Assembly: GCF_943734655.1 (NCBI RefSeq)
Contig: NC_071354.1
Location: 8,650,001 to 8,714,000, forward strand
Direction of reading: 5' to 3'
DNA: 64,000 bases
Origin: Sabethes cyaneus
Lineage: Eukaryota; Arthropoda; Insecta; Diptera; Culicidae
The position numbers and the translations under genes are program-made. This document shows, one piece after another, positions 1-10,130 of the stretch. The first letter of the stretch is position 1, and every line of letters starts with the position of its first letter. The notes beneath the pieces were generated by a model. It searched no databases. It worked only from the letters and a program-made list of their open reading frames with translations, and was not told the origin of the DNA.

Positions 1-479
1 TCTAATTGACCAAAGTAATGTGGTATGTATTACGACCACTGCCATGTATGATTTTTGGTCAACATATTTCAATTCTGTTATCTATACGTTATAATATTCG
101 TATTTTATTAAGACCAGTTTTATTGAGTGTACAGAAATATGTGTTTGTGGTTGTTTTTTAAACATTCACTTTTTTTATTGTAAATTAAATGCAACACATT
201 TTGTGAACCAGTGTATTTTTTTTTATTTCCGTTCATTTGTTAGGCTTCTTTTAATCTACGAAAATACGCTGGCGGCAATATAAATGGTAGAATCTATCAC
301 GTCCGAAGATTCACGCAACTGAAGCACAACAAGCGATAATACATCTTGCGTGCTTAACCACTCGCCTTCAACTGATTACAGGCTGTAAAAACGTGCGAAC
401 CGCATTTCCCATTACCCGCGTTATCAGAGCATGTTAGATATGAGCTATGACAAAGCGGTTCTACTAAGAACGCGCTAGA
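1..479. other. AT-rich intergenic sequence downstream of CDK11
   Basis: No credible coding region or structured repeat is seen. The right edge carries TTTATT at 480-485, which is an AATAAA polyadenylation signal for the minus-strand CDK11 gene, about 55 bases after its stop codon. Confidence 0.5.
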
Positions 480-485
480 TTTATT
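480..485 (-). terminator. Polyadenylation signal AATAAA, CDK11
   Basis: Canonical AATAAA on the minus strand, 55-60 bases beyond the CDK11 stop codon. Confidence 0.5.
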
Positions 486-539
486 CGTTTGCCTTTTTCC
501 ACCAACTTTTCGACCAGCAGCAGAAAATTACCTTATTTA

Positions 540-3274
540 TCAAAACTTCAAACTAAATCCCGGCCCCATAGCCATCTGCCGGGATTCGGTGTAGGTTCCT
601 CCCAAGTGGAATCCAGGATTCTCAGGAACAGCGTCATCTCCCTGCAAAATACGAACAAAAAACGAAGTTAGTACTACTCCCCACTGTCGTTCACTATCAC
701 TAAAACTTACCAATTTTTTAAACTCCCCGCCGCCGCTAGGCGGCTTCGGACTGGACGCCAGGGCCCTCTTTAACCCCAGCTCACTCTTCGCCGGCCAGGT
801 AGGAAACATTGCCGGATCAATTGGCAGCGGCAACTCCTTGAAATAGCTATGCTTGAGGGCCGCTTCCGCCGTTAGGCGCTGCTTCGGATCGAACGTCAGC
901 AGCCCCTGGAGCAGATTAATGCCGAGCTCACTGGTTTGATGGGCGAATCGTTTGCGCAAATTCGACACTGGATACTCGGCGAAGGTCATCTTCTGCACGG
1001 CCGGCAGTTGCCCGTAGCCAGGCCAAATCTTTTCGTTTGGCGTTCCGAGTTCTTTGAAAATTCGATTCAGTTGATCGATTTCCGTTTTACCCGGAAAGAG
1101 TGCACCCATAGCGAGGAATTCGGCGAAAATGCACCCCACAGACCAGATATCGATTGGGGTGGAATATTCCTTGCAGCAGAGTAGCAACTCCGGAGCACGG
1201 TACCATAGGGTGACCACAATCGATGTGTACGCTTTCAGCGGGGATCCATATTCGCGAGCCAGCCCGAAGTCGCCCACCTTTAGGATGCCTTTGTGGGACA
1301 GGAGTAGGTTGGAGGTTTTTAAATCACGGTGAAGGATCCAGTTGTCGTGCAGGTGAGCCACCGCTCGTAACAGCTGCTGTGTTAGACATTTCACCTCCCC
1401 TGGCAGGAAAACCTGCTTCTTGTGCTTCATAGTCTCCATCAGTGATTTCAGATCGTGCTCGACATAATCCATTACGATGAATATCTTGTCCATGTTACTA
1501 CCAACGACAATTTCCCGTACGGTTACGATGTTCGGATGTTGACCTTTGAGTAGAGTGTTAATTTCTCTTAGTGACGTTATGGGGAAACCTTCCTTCTCTT
1601 TCTCCATTTTGAGTCGTTTCAGGGCAACGATCTCTTCCGTTCGTTTGTCCTTTGCTCGGTAAACCACCCCGTAGGTTCCTTCTTCTATGCGGTTGAGACA
1701 CTGGAACTCTTCCACCGAACGACAGCCTTGGATGCCGGGAATGTAAGGTGGCAATTGTTCCTCCTCTTCCACTACCATCGGAGGTGATTTCGGTTCTTCT
1801 TTTTCCTTTGATTTCTGACTGTGATCCGGGTCACGGCCGTGATCGGATTTCGGAGAAACACTGCGACTGCTTTCGTGTCGCCTGCGTGGACTTCTCGATC
1901 GGCTTCGGCTCGATTCCGAGCCGGATCTTGAACGCGTTGATCGCGAACGCGACCGTGACCTATATCGCGATCCGGACGGGGATCTGGACTCGCTTCTATG
2001 TCGCCGATCCGACTTTACCAGATCGCCTACCGACAGCGGACTGGCGGGAGGCTTTTCGTCATCCGACGCCTCCTGTGAGTCATCGGAATCACTGCTGGAA
2101 GTGGAACTGTCCGAATTGGTATCCTCTTCGTCTTCCTCCTCCTCATCGCTGTTTGCTTCCTCCTTCTCCGATTGATCCGAGTCTGCTCGTTTTTTAGATT
2201 TCTTCTTCTTCTTTTTCTTCTTGATTTCTTCGTCCGCACTTTCCATTGGTTCGTCATCATCATCATCTTCGAACTGCGATGGTTGTTTTTTAGACGCATC
2301 GTCCGGTGAAAATTCAACATTATTTCGCTCCAGGCGCATCAAACGTCGGATTTCCAACTCATCGCGGGCCGCTTCCTTGCGGCGTGCCATTTGGCGCTCA
2401 GCCTCGATCAACCGGGCTTTACGTTCGTTGTGTTCTTTAATTTTTGCCTCAACCGTCTCTTCGGCATTCTGTTCCTCTGGATATTCCGGACTTTCCATAA
2501 TTTCCACATATTCCATCTCCGTCTGTTCAACTTTTCGTTCTTGATACCGATGGCGGTGACGCTTTTCTCGGCGGCTTTCCGCCTCGTATTGCTGCTGCTG
2601 CATTTGAAGATCCTGCAGCTGCTGAGCCTGATCCTGATGATGTTTCGAGGAATCATACCGGCTTTTTTTATTTAACAAACGCGTCCTTAGGTCTTCCAGC
2701 AACTTATCGGCATCGGGTTTTTCGGATTCCTTCTTACTTCGACTGCTTCTCTCCTTCTCATAATACTCACGGTTCCGTTCCCTCTTACTGTGATAGGTTT
2801 CGCGAACTTCACCGTAGAACGGGTTCATTTCGTAACGTGTATCCCGCGAGTGATGCCCTCCGCCCCCGGACGACGAGTGGTATCGTGGATCCTTCTCGTG
2901 ACCACTACGGTCCCGTCCGCTGCCGCTGCTTCGGCCATGGTGATAGCGGTCACGCTCCCGCTCTCGGTGTCCACCACTACGATAATCTCGCCGGGAGCTC
3001 GAATAATGTTCCCTACCACCTCCGGCGGACGAACTGTGATGATGATGTTCCCGGGAATGTTTCGACTTTTTTTCTTTGCGTTTGGAGGAATAATAATCGG
3101 CGGCCACCGCTTGCGGGGGTTTAATATCCAGCGAATCGGTTGTTTCTTCCTCGCTGTAGAAATGTAATTTGCAGTGCGAAATTTTCTTTTATTTTTACGA
3201 CAAAATCAATGAACTTACCCGAAATGATCAGGACTGATAAGCTGTCCGTCCTCACTCTGATCACTGATGCTCAT
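540..3274 (-). CDS. Cdk11: Cyclin-dependent kinase 11 (PITSLRE kinase), three exons
   Basis: Model: complement(540-641, 711-3153, 3219-3274), 866 aa. CDK11 is a nuclear Ser/Thr kinase that works with cyclin L in transcription and pre-mRNA splicing. The N-terminal half is charged and low in complexity: basic/His/Ser-rich start, long Glu/Lys coiled region, poly-Glu/Asp and poly-Lys runs, and an RS-repeat block near residue 415. The kinase domain spans about 505-790, with glycine loop GTYGVVY, the diagnostic PITSLRE helix near 545, HRDLK near 628 and DFG near 646. The tail ends GPGFSLKF, typical of the family. The start is the ATG at 3274, because a 56-base first exon (MSISDQSEDG...) splices through GTAAGT/CTACAG (65-bp intron 3154-3218) and keeps frame. 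Starting at 3107 would need a GTG. Intron 2 (642-710, 69 bp) has GTAAGT, TACTAAC and TTTGCAG and is stop-free and in frame. The activation-loop threonine is followed by Ser, where I recall Pro in the family. Confidence 0.93.
642..710 (-). other. In-frame, stop-free 69-bp intron of CDK11
   Basis: The donor is GTAAGT at 710-705 and the acceptor is TTTGCAG ending at 642, with a TACTAAC branch-point match between them. The intron is phase 0, a multiple of three, and has no stop. Retention would therefore add 23 residues (VSFSDSERQW...) just before the conserved GDDAVPENPGF tail without shifting frame. Confidence 0.85.
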
Positions 3275-3993
3275 TTTCTGCAGCTAAAACTTAATTTATT
3301 ACCAGATTTAGCCGATATTTTGTTCCGAAATCAAGCTCAAACAAACCAAATTTTCAACAAGCAAACATCGGACAAAACGTTACGCACACGATTCCAGTTT
3401 GACAGTTTCAGTTCAGAAGTTTGGAACTCACGAGTGCCGGAATGCTGAATTGTGAGTGACAACGACTGGAGGTTAAATTCGCCAGATAGGAAGCTATTGA
3501 ACACCGTAAATAAAAATATTTGCAGATCACATCACAGTATTTAAAAATTAAATAAAATATAAATAATTTTTATTTGCCTCGATTCTAGAATATACCAGGA
3601 AAGTACCCGTACCCAGCGATACGTACAATATGACGAAAAAATAGGTAGTTAAATGTTAACATTGTCAAATTTTCCTAATAAAACCATTAGCGCTGGTACT
3701 CAAAAGTAAGTAATTTGCTTTTACCGCACGAAAGTACCGATTTGAGTGAGAAATAAGCATATTTGAGTTAAATTATTTCTCTGCGAAGGTTTGAAACATG
3801 TAAGTTTAATGAAAAGTTCGTAGGATACGATCAAAATCTGTAGAATCTTTGTATCTAATTTCCGAAACCATTAAAGTTGAAGTTTTTTTATTCTATGAGC
3901 ATGTTGCAAACTGTATCAGAAAAACAGTTACTGCTTACTGTCGTAAAACTCTTTTTAATACATATCATTTCCTCCAAGTCTCTAGCAGGCTAA
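3275..3993. other. Spacer between CDK11 5' end and the DMAC2-like 3' end
   Basis: Both neighbours are on the minus strand, so this spacer holds the CDK11 promoter/5'-UTR and the 3'-UTR of the upstream gene. It is AT-rich with no coding potential. An AATAAA for the DMAC2-like gene is at 3892-3887 on the minus strand, about 100 bases after its stop. Confidence 0.5.
3887..3892 (-). terminator. Polyadenylation signal AATAAA, DMAC2-like gene
   Basis: AATAAA on the minus strand about 100 bases beyond the stop codon at 3994-3996. Confidence 0.45.
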
Positions 3994-4863
3994 TTACTCA
4001 GCTTTCACTTCCAGCTGTGGATTCCATTCCTCCAGCAGGGCTACCGTCAGCTCCCACATAACGTCGCGCTTGGGATCATCGAGCAGAAGCGTCTGCACGC
4101 TTGGCAGCCGATACAGACAATGCAGGCCCTTCTCGGTGACGGCCGTTCCCCGTAGGTCCAGCACCTGCAGACGGGGAAACTCCGACCCGGACAAACGGTC
4201 CAGAAACCAATCGTCAAAATTTACAACACCGCGAAAGGAAAGATGCGTCAAGCAGCGCAACCGGCGAATGTTCTCCAAACCTTCGTAGTAGAGAGTCATG
4301 TTGTCGCAGTTTATCTCTTCGAGAACCATGTTCGGGATGTAGTTCGATGGTAGATCGTACTCCTCTTTATCGTTCATCTTAACCCACTGATCTTGACCTC
4401 GAAATCTTAATTCAAAAACAAAATCACGTTGTTGCAATTACAATTCTACATTTAGACATACATACCTAACCGAACCACCGCGGTGAACAACGAAGTGAGC
4501 GGCAGCCAAATCATCTCCCAGCATGGCATGTCGTTCCGGAATAAAGTTCTGCATATATGAATCAATTCGCGTACGACGGTTGGTCCACCATTTCTTAATT
4601 CCGCTTGGCGATAGGTCCACCGGCTGCTGCATTGCTTCCAGCAGTTCCGAATTGCGGTTGGGCATTTCGAATGCCTTGAAAGTACTTTTAAAAGTATCCG
4701 GTCGTTCACTGAACGGTACTCGCCATTTGAGTTTCTGCTTGTCCGCCTCGATCTGCTCCTTAATATGGGCCAGATTCGGATCATCCAGCTGGTCGCGGTT
4801 GTGCTGCCGGACGGCCGTGAACAGCGATCGACGAGTTATGTTATTTCGGCAGTAATTAAGCAT
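3994..4863 (-). CDS. DMAC2 / ATP synthase subunit s-like mitochondrial protein, two exons
   Basis: Model: complement(3994-4405, 4466-4863), 269 aa. This family (DMAC2 and its paralogue ATP5S/DMAC2L) consists of mitochondrial leucine-rich-repeat proteins; DMAC2 helps assemble the distal membrane arm of complex I. The N-terminus (MLNYCRNNITRRSLFTAVRQ) is basic and hydroxylated with no early acid, as in a mitochondrial presequence. The family core GGSVRFRGQDQW is rebuilt exactly across a 60-bp intron (4406-4465, GTATGT...TTAAG), which supports the splice. Degenerate LRRs follow: ENIRRLRCLTHLSFRG, FPRLQVLDLRGTAVTEKGL and YRLPSVQTLLLDD. The ATG at 4863 is chosen because it precedes the presequence. 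Which of the two paralogues it represents cannot be settled by eye. Confidence 0.82.
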
Positions 4864-5775
4864 TTTTTCTGATTAAATAATCACTGCGCAACTTTCGAGC
4901 ACGGGATATGGGAATTGTTTTTGTTTATGACAGTCAGCCCGGTACGAAAACTGCCGCGAGGTTTTCTGAAGCACTCATTCAGTGATAGAGTGGTTCAATC
5001 GGTTCAATGCGATGACGATGCAAAGAACTTCCAGCTAAGGTAACGTATTCCTTCATGTTACGCAGACGATATTGCTGATTGCAAACGCACCTTTGAAAAA
5101 TGTTACTTATGATTACTTTACTGATTACCTCTGATTACCAGTAATCAATCTCTTGTAATTACCATAAATTAATTATGATTACCAATGATGACGTAAACTA
5201 ACGGGGTTGAGCAACGGCTGTTTACGGGTTGGTTTAAGGTGATCAAAGCGGCATAAAGTAAGCACTCAAAGGTTGTTTAAATAAGCGATGTTTAAGCTAC
5301 TTTGAGTTCTTCAAACCAGTTCTCTCCCAAAAGCCGATAAACAAGCTTAACAGTGGTTTTTTCTGCTAAACAATTTGCTTCTAAACAGCAATAAACATCA
5401 AACCGTTTTACGGCTGCTTAAAGGTGTTAAAAAGTAGAGTTGAAGCTTTCATTAGTCTCACAGCTTTCAAACTACTTTAAGGCTGCTTAAGGGTGTTAAG
5501 GTGGCCTTACAAACTTCTACCAAGTTTTCTCTCGGCTCACAGCACACATACTGTCAGATAATAAAATTTCGCAATTCGGCTGACAGCAAAAGTTTTTGCT
5601 TTTCATCATCTCAATCGTTCATGAACCGAAGATGATTGCAATCATCATTTGAATCAGCTTTTATTTTGCTCCAATAAGTTATGTAGCTTCAGAATAAGTT
5701 ACAAAGGGTTAGACTATTTGAAACATATGGAGAATAATTACAATATATTTTAACAGAAGTAATCGTTTAATTTAA
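4864..5775. other. Intergenic DNA upstream of the DMAC2-like gene
   Basis: Promoter-proximal sequence is followed by AT-rich DNA. A phrase close to GGCTGCTTAAAGGTGTTAA occurs twice (about 5412 and 5483), suggesting an old repeat. No gene is seen. Confidence 0.4.
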
Positions 5776-5940
5776 GTCGCCTTAAATGCTATTTTGGCAA
5801 AATATACAGCTACTTTACTGATAACCTTCTTATGGTGCTGACAATGCTAATTTACAGCTAATTACCGACACGAAGAATTTGAATACAATTTTGGATGCTA
5901 ATTTACAACACCTATGCAGTCAAAAAGCTAATATACAACA
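5776..5940. repeat. Interspersed repeat, copy 1 (second copy at 21471-21632)
   Basis: About 160 bases, from CTATTTTGGCAAAATATAC through GATGCTAATTTACAAC to the AGTCAAAAA phrase, match 21471-21632 in the same orientation at roughly 85-90 percent by eye. No terminal repeats are obvious, so the class is unknown. Confidence 0.7.
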
Positions 5941-6318
5941 ACGTGCAGTATAAAATGCCAGATACGTAGATTTGCTGTTTATGTTAATGCCAAGGGTAAG
6001 TCGCTTAGAACATTGAGGCAGGCTCAATTTAGGGAACAGCTGACCTCATTGATTGCAATTGCGGTACACTCATTTCACAGTTTATGGCACACTATGGCCC
6101 ACATTTTTGACATTTAAATTTTGAAATGTCTGAAATTGGCAGCCCTGCCAATGTTTGTTAATGTCAAAACGATCAAACGGTCAATCTGAGCGCTGGCGAA
6201 TTTGACAGGTTTCACATGATCAGCACCTCGGCAGCACAGTAAGGCACAGACTGAACAAAATTTCCATGAAAGAGGTGAACGGAATGTTCTCAGTGACTTA
6301 CCCTTGGTTAATGCTTAT
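5941..6318. other. Intergenic DNA, no gene seen
   Basis: AT-rich sequence between the interspersed repeat and the first foldback MITE. I see no coding signal and no clear repeat structure. Confidence 0.4.
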
Positions 6319-6447
6319 TAGGGTAACCAACGTATTTTGGACCCCATCAGCAGCTGTACATAATTTGGACACTTACAGCAAAATCAAATGGAAGTGTCCA
6401 AATTATGTACAGCTGCTAATGGGGTCCAAAATAGGTTGGTTACCCTA
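6319..6447. mobile_element. Foldback MITE family 1, copy A
   Basis: Core of 125 bp (6321-6445) flanked by TA on both sides. The arms start GGGTAACCAACGTATTTTGG and pair almost perfectly with ...CCAAAATAGGTTGGTTACCC, so the whole element folds into one hairpin. The loop reads TTACAGCAAAATCAAATGGAA. TA flanks suggest Tc1/mariner-type mobilisation. Confidence 0.85.
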
Positions 6448-6552
6448 GTTACCAGGAATGGGTAGTTTAATATACAAATTTGCAATTTTTCCTCACAGTA
6501 AAGTAGAAAACAATTCCCCTGTCCCCTCATTGCATAGCCAGAAAGCGGATAG

Positions 6553-6680
6553 TAGGGTAACCAACCTATTTTGGACCCCTCAGCAACTGTACATAATTTG
6601 GACATTTCCATTTGATTTTGCTGTAAATGTCCAAATTATGTACAGCTGTTGAGGGGGTCCAAAATACGTTGGTTACCCTA
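6553..6680. mobile_element. Foldback MITE family 1, copy B, opposite orientation
   Basis: Core of 124 bp (6555-6678) with TA flanks and the same GGGTAACC termini. Its loop is the exact reverse complement of that in copy A, so the two copies, 105 bp apart, lie in opposite orientations. Confidence 0.85.
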
Positions 6681-7530
6681 ATATTCGCCATGATTGTACA
6701 ACATTTCGCCGAATATAATTTTGCGAAAAACCTTAAGCGGAATGTACCATTTAAGCATAAGCATAAGAATAAGCATAGGATACCGCCCGTGTGCTGCTAC
6801 TCCGTTATTGACCAAGACCGATGAAAATTGCAAAATGATGGCTGGAAAAAGCATACTTGGGACAGCACGCTATTTTTCATTGTGCAACCTTATCAGGTCC
6901 CTGCATGCTGATCAATACCGACGCCGGCCACGTCCAAATGCGGGTCCTGGTGGGATGGAAAGGAATGTTAGTCCAATACTTGTTGCTACTAAAGACCAGG
7001 GAATCCTCTGCATCTTCACAAGTATTTCGGGAAAGAAATTATTGTTAGTAGATGGGCGGAGCTAGATGGATAATGTAAGTATGTAAGCATCAGTCATATG
7101 AGACTAAGCTGGATATTCGAAAATTTTCTTGTAAAGTCAGTAACTACGAAAATTAAGATATAAAAAATACCTTTTTAACAAATTTAATACAATACCAATG
7201 GTGCTTATATACAACCATAATTTAATTTATATCGAAAAATACTATGCACATGCGAGATTTACGGCTCAAAAACCACGTAACAACTTGAACTTATCCGCGA
7301 TCAGGGAAATCAAGGATAATGAAACGAGCCAATATAGTCCCTAAGTTGATAAGCATTTCCTCTTACCAACGCTAATATGCAGAGATATAGCGCCCTACAC
7401 GCTTGTTAAGCGGAATGTACCATTTCACGGAAAACTTTTTTGTGGATAGTACCATTTTGCGATCCTCTCCTTACTCGCTATCGCTCGTTCCAGGAAACCA
7501 GGTAGAAAACAAATAAACCTAGGCAGTAGC
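6681..7530. other. Intergenic DNA with fragments of unknown repeats
   Basis: Contains a short (AAGCAT)n-like run near 6755-6780 and the phrase AGCGGAATGTACCATTT twice (6737 and 7411), suggesting remnants of one repeat family. No open frame here resembles a gene. Confidence 0.4.
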
Positions 7531-8195
7531 AGGGCTGCGAATTTTCAATTTCAATATCAAAATTCCGATGAAAACGAATGCAACTATTAGTCAAAATCGG
7601 TATCATAGCACACTAATCGAAAAAGAAAACAACGCGCTGAACCCGAGTGAAGGTTTATTTCAATTCAATCCGTCAAAATTATTTTGGTAGTGACGAGTTC
7701 ATTCACTAGGTTCTATTACGTATTGAATGGTGCTGTCAATATCAATATCACTAATAGCGAATTCATAAATTAACCTGGGTTCGTGCTAACCCGAAATTTA
7801 TGAACGATACGGGCAGTTTGACAGATCGACCCGTAAACCGTAATGCTAGAGAGTTTTAACGTGCGCTTCAAACTGAATGCTGTCAGTTTAACCGAGATGC
7901 AATCTCGGTTAATTTATGAACGCTTTGATAGCACTTCGATTAAAACTGAGTGCTAATCGACCTGAGCCAGGTTAATTTATGAATTCACTATAAGACGCTG
8001 ATGATATTGAATGCCTGAAATTAAAAAGTCAAATATTATCATTTTCATTGATATTATCTAGCTCAATTATATGAATCATACAATAATTTTTCAACATTTA
8101 CTATTAAACATTCATGATATTGACAGCATCTCAATGAAATTGCTATTTCAATATCAAAAGGATCTTAATGATATTGATATTGTATGTCAATCACT
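7531..8195. repeat. AT-rich inverted-repeat region rich in TCAATATCA motifs
   Basis: Sequence on both sides of the 7755-7990 MITE contains inverted copies of TGCTGTCAATATCA and TTTCAATATCAAAA. The outer ends begin CAGGGCTGC and close ...GTCAATCACTG, loosely hAT-like. No matching 8-bp flanks were seen, so an outer hAT-type MITE is only a suggestion. Confidence 0.35.
7755..7990. mobile_element. 236-bp MITE with terminal inverted repeats
   Basis: The left end TAGCGAATTCATAAATTAAC matches the inverted right end TAGTGAATTCATAAATTAAC with one mismatch, and the match extends through CTGG. TAA flanks both ends, giving either a 3-bp TAA target duplication (PIF/Harbinger style) or a TA duplication. 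No coding capacity. Confidence 0.8.
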
Positions 8196-8559
8196 GCTCA
8201 ATATATAGGAATGACAGCTATGCTCATACGGCTTTGTGTGTATGTGAAGCAGATGCAAGCAGTCGAGAGGGAAAAAATATAAATGAGTGCGAAAAAGCTT
8301 CCTGTTAAACGTAATCCTTTACATTGAGTTTAAAAAATTTTCGGCGTTTAAATTTGCAGTCGAAAAATTGCAGCACTGGACAGTAGTGATTTTTGCGGGG
8401 AGTTGCCTCCCCCCAGTGGGCGGCGCTTCCGACGGCGGGTCACCGGCAACACTCGCGGCCGTCTCGTCCTGAATAATCTAGTGTTACTGTAGATAGTTTT
8501 TGTGGTCTTGTTATTGACTAATGTTTTATGGAAGAGCTCGAATTTCTCGAGTTCGCTTA
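8196..8559. repeat. GC-rich head sequence preceding the tandem array
   Basis: A GC-rich stretch near 8395-8470 lies in otherwise AT-rich DNA and runs straight into the tandem array, so it is probably part of the same composite repeat. No gene is recognised. Confidence 0.35.
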
Positions 8560-9478
8560 GTTTTTGAGTTTCGCAAAAATTTCTGTTTTATTTGTATGAG
8601 AGTCCATATCCCCCTGCCACAGGGGTGAGAGGTCTCTAACTATCATAAAATGAATTCTAGACTCCAAAATCTCCCACATGCCAAATTTGGTTTCATTTGC
8701 TTGATTAGTTCTCAAGTTATAAAGAAATTTGAATTTCATTTGTATGGGAGCCCTTCCTCCTAAACAGGGGAGAGGTCTTAATTCATCATAGAAAAAATGG
8801 TTGCCTCCAAAAACACCCACATGCCAAATATGGTTCCATTTGCTTGATTAATTCTCGAATTATGAGGAAATTTGTATTTCATTTATGTAGAAGCCCCCCC
8901 CCCCCCTCTTAAAGTGGGGAGGGGTCCCAATTCATCATAGAAAAAAATTTTGTCTCCAAAAACACCCACATGCCAAATTTGGTTCCATTTGCTTAATTAC
9001 TTCTCGAGTTATGAGGAAAATTGTGTTTCTTTGGTACAGGAGCCCCCCCTCTTAAAGTGGGGAGGGGTTCTAATTTACTATAGAAAATATTCTTGCCCTC
9101 AAAAACCTTCACATGCCAAATTTGGTTCCATTTGCTTGATTAGTTCTCGAGTTATGAGGAAATTTGTATGGAAGCCCCCCCCCCCCCTTTTAAAGAGGTG
9201 AGGAGTTATAATTCCCCTTATAAAGAGGGGAGGGGTCTCAATTTACCATAGAATAAATTCTTGTCACCGAAAACACCCACATGCCAAATTTTGTTCTATT
9301 TGCTTGATTAGTTGTCGAGTTATGCAGAAATTTGTGTTTCATTTGTATGGGAGCCCCCCCTCTTAGTGGGGGGAGGGGTTTCTAACCATCACTAAAACCT
9401 TTCCTGGCCCCAAAAAATCTCTACATGCCTATTTTCATGCCGATTGGTTCAGTAGTTTTCGATTCTATAAGGAACATA
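8560..9478. repeat. Tandem array of six ~145-bp monomers
   Basis: The phrase ACATGCCAAATTTGGTTCCA and variants recurs with ATG at 8678, 8821, 8970, 9113, 9281 and 9425. The spacings are 143, 149, 143, 168 and 144. Each unit also holds a C-run/GGGGAGGGG segment and TGATTAGTTCTCGAGTTATG. The array ends in a GACA microsatellite. Short ORFs across it are artefacts of the repeat. Confidence 0.85.
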
Positions 9479-9480
9479 CG

Positions 9481-9518
<38 letters not shown>
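9479..9518. repeat. (GACA)n microsatellite tail
   Basis: Ten GACA units directly follow the tandem array, followed in turn by TTTATAGGTATAGA. This looks like the 3' end of a composite repeat. Confidence 0.9.
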
Positions 9519-10130
9519 AATCCTTCTTTATAGGTATAGAAGATAGATAGGTATAGATTAGGATCAAGAAATCTGTTGACTTTCCGATTAAAATTTAATA
9601 ATTTAAGTATACAAAATAAATTTAAAAAAAGATAGTTTTGTCTCGAAAACTACTTTTTGATTTTTAGAAATTTCTTCAAAATTTTCTTTATTTTCATGTT
9701 TCGGCTAAAAGTTTCAATAAATTTCATATTTTCATTTTGGCAGCCCTGCAGTTGCCATTAAAATTTCTATTCAGCAAACCTGCGTGTGAGTGCCACATGC
9801 GCGACGTGAGTGACTGCGTAATTTTTTTTTTGTACGATTTCTTCTCCAACAAAAAATTGACAGCAGAGCTACAGAAAAATTTGGTGGGCTCTTCAGTAGT
9901 GAAAAGGTGGAAAAGTCGTCATCTGCGTAATAAATGTTAATTTTCTAAACTGTTTCCTCTTCGGGGCGGAATTTTTCCCAACCACTGTTTGCGCAATTCG
10001 ATCCCGATCCGGCTGAGGTTAGTAGCAGTGAGAAAGTGCACCGTTCGGGGCTCAAAATCAGTGTTTTTTCTTTCCATCTTTCGTGGGGAATTGAATTTTG
10101 CTCGAACCTCTGAGCGCAGTGCTCTCCAAC
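9519..10130. promoter_or_regulatory. Upstream region and 5'-UTR of the YTHDC2-like gene
   Basis: AT-rich to about 9720, then higher GC toward the start codon. A TCAGT initiator-like motif lies near 9893, but no TATA box is clear. The translation start context is CCAACATGG at 10131. Confidence 0.4.

Noticed and set aside
2027..2320. 97-aa Arg-rich ORF on the minus strand
   Set aside because: It is another frame of the repetitive CDK11 N-terminal region.
6266..6652. Several short ORFs with a repeated VTNxFWTP peptide
   Set aside because: They read through the foldback MITE arms; the peptide repeat is the terminal inverted repeat.
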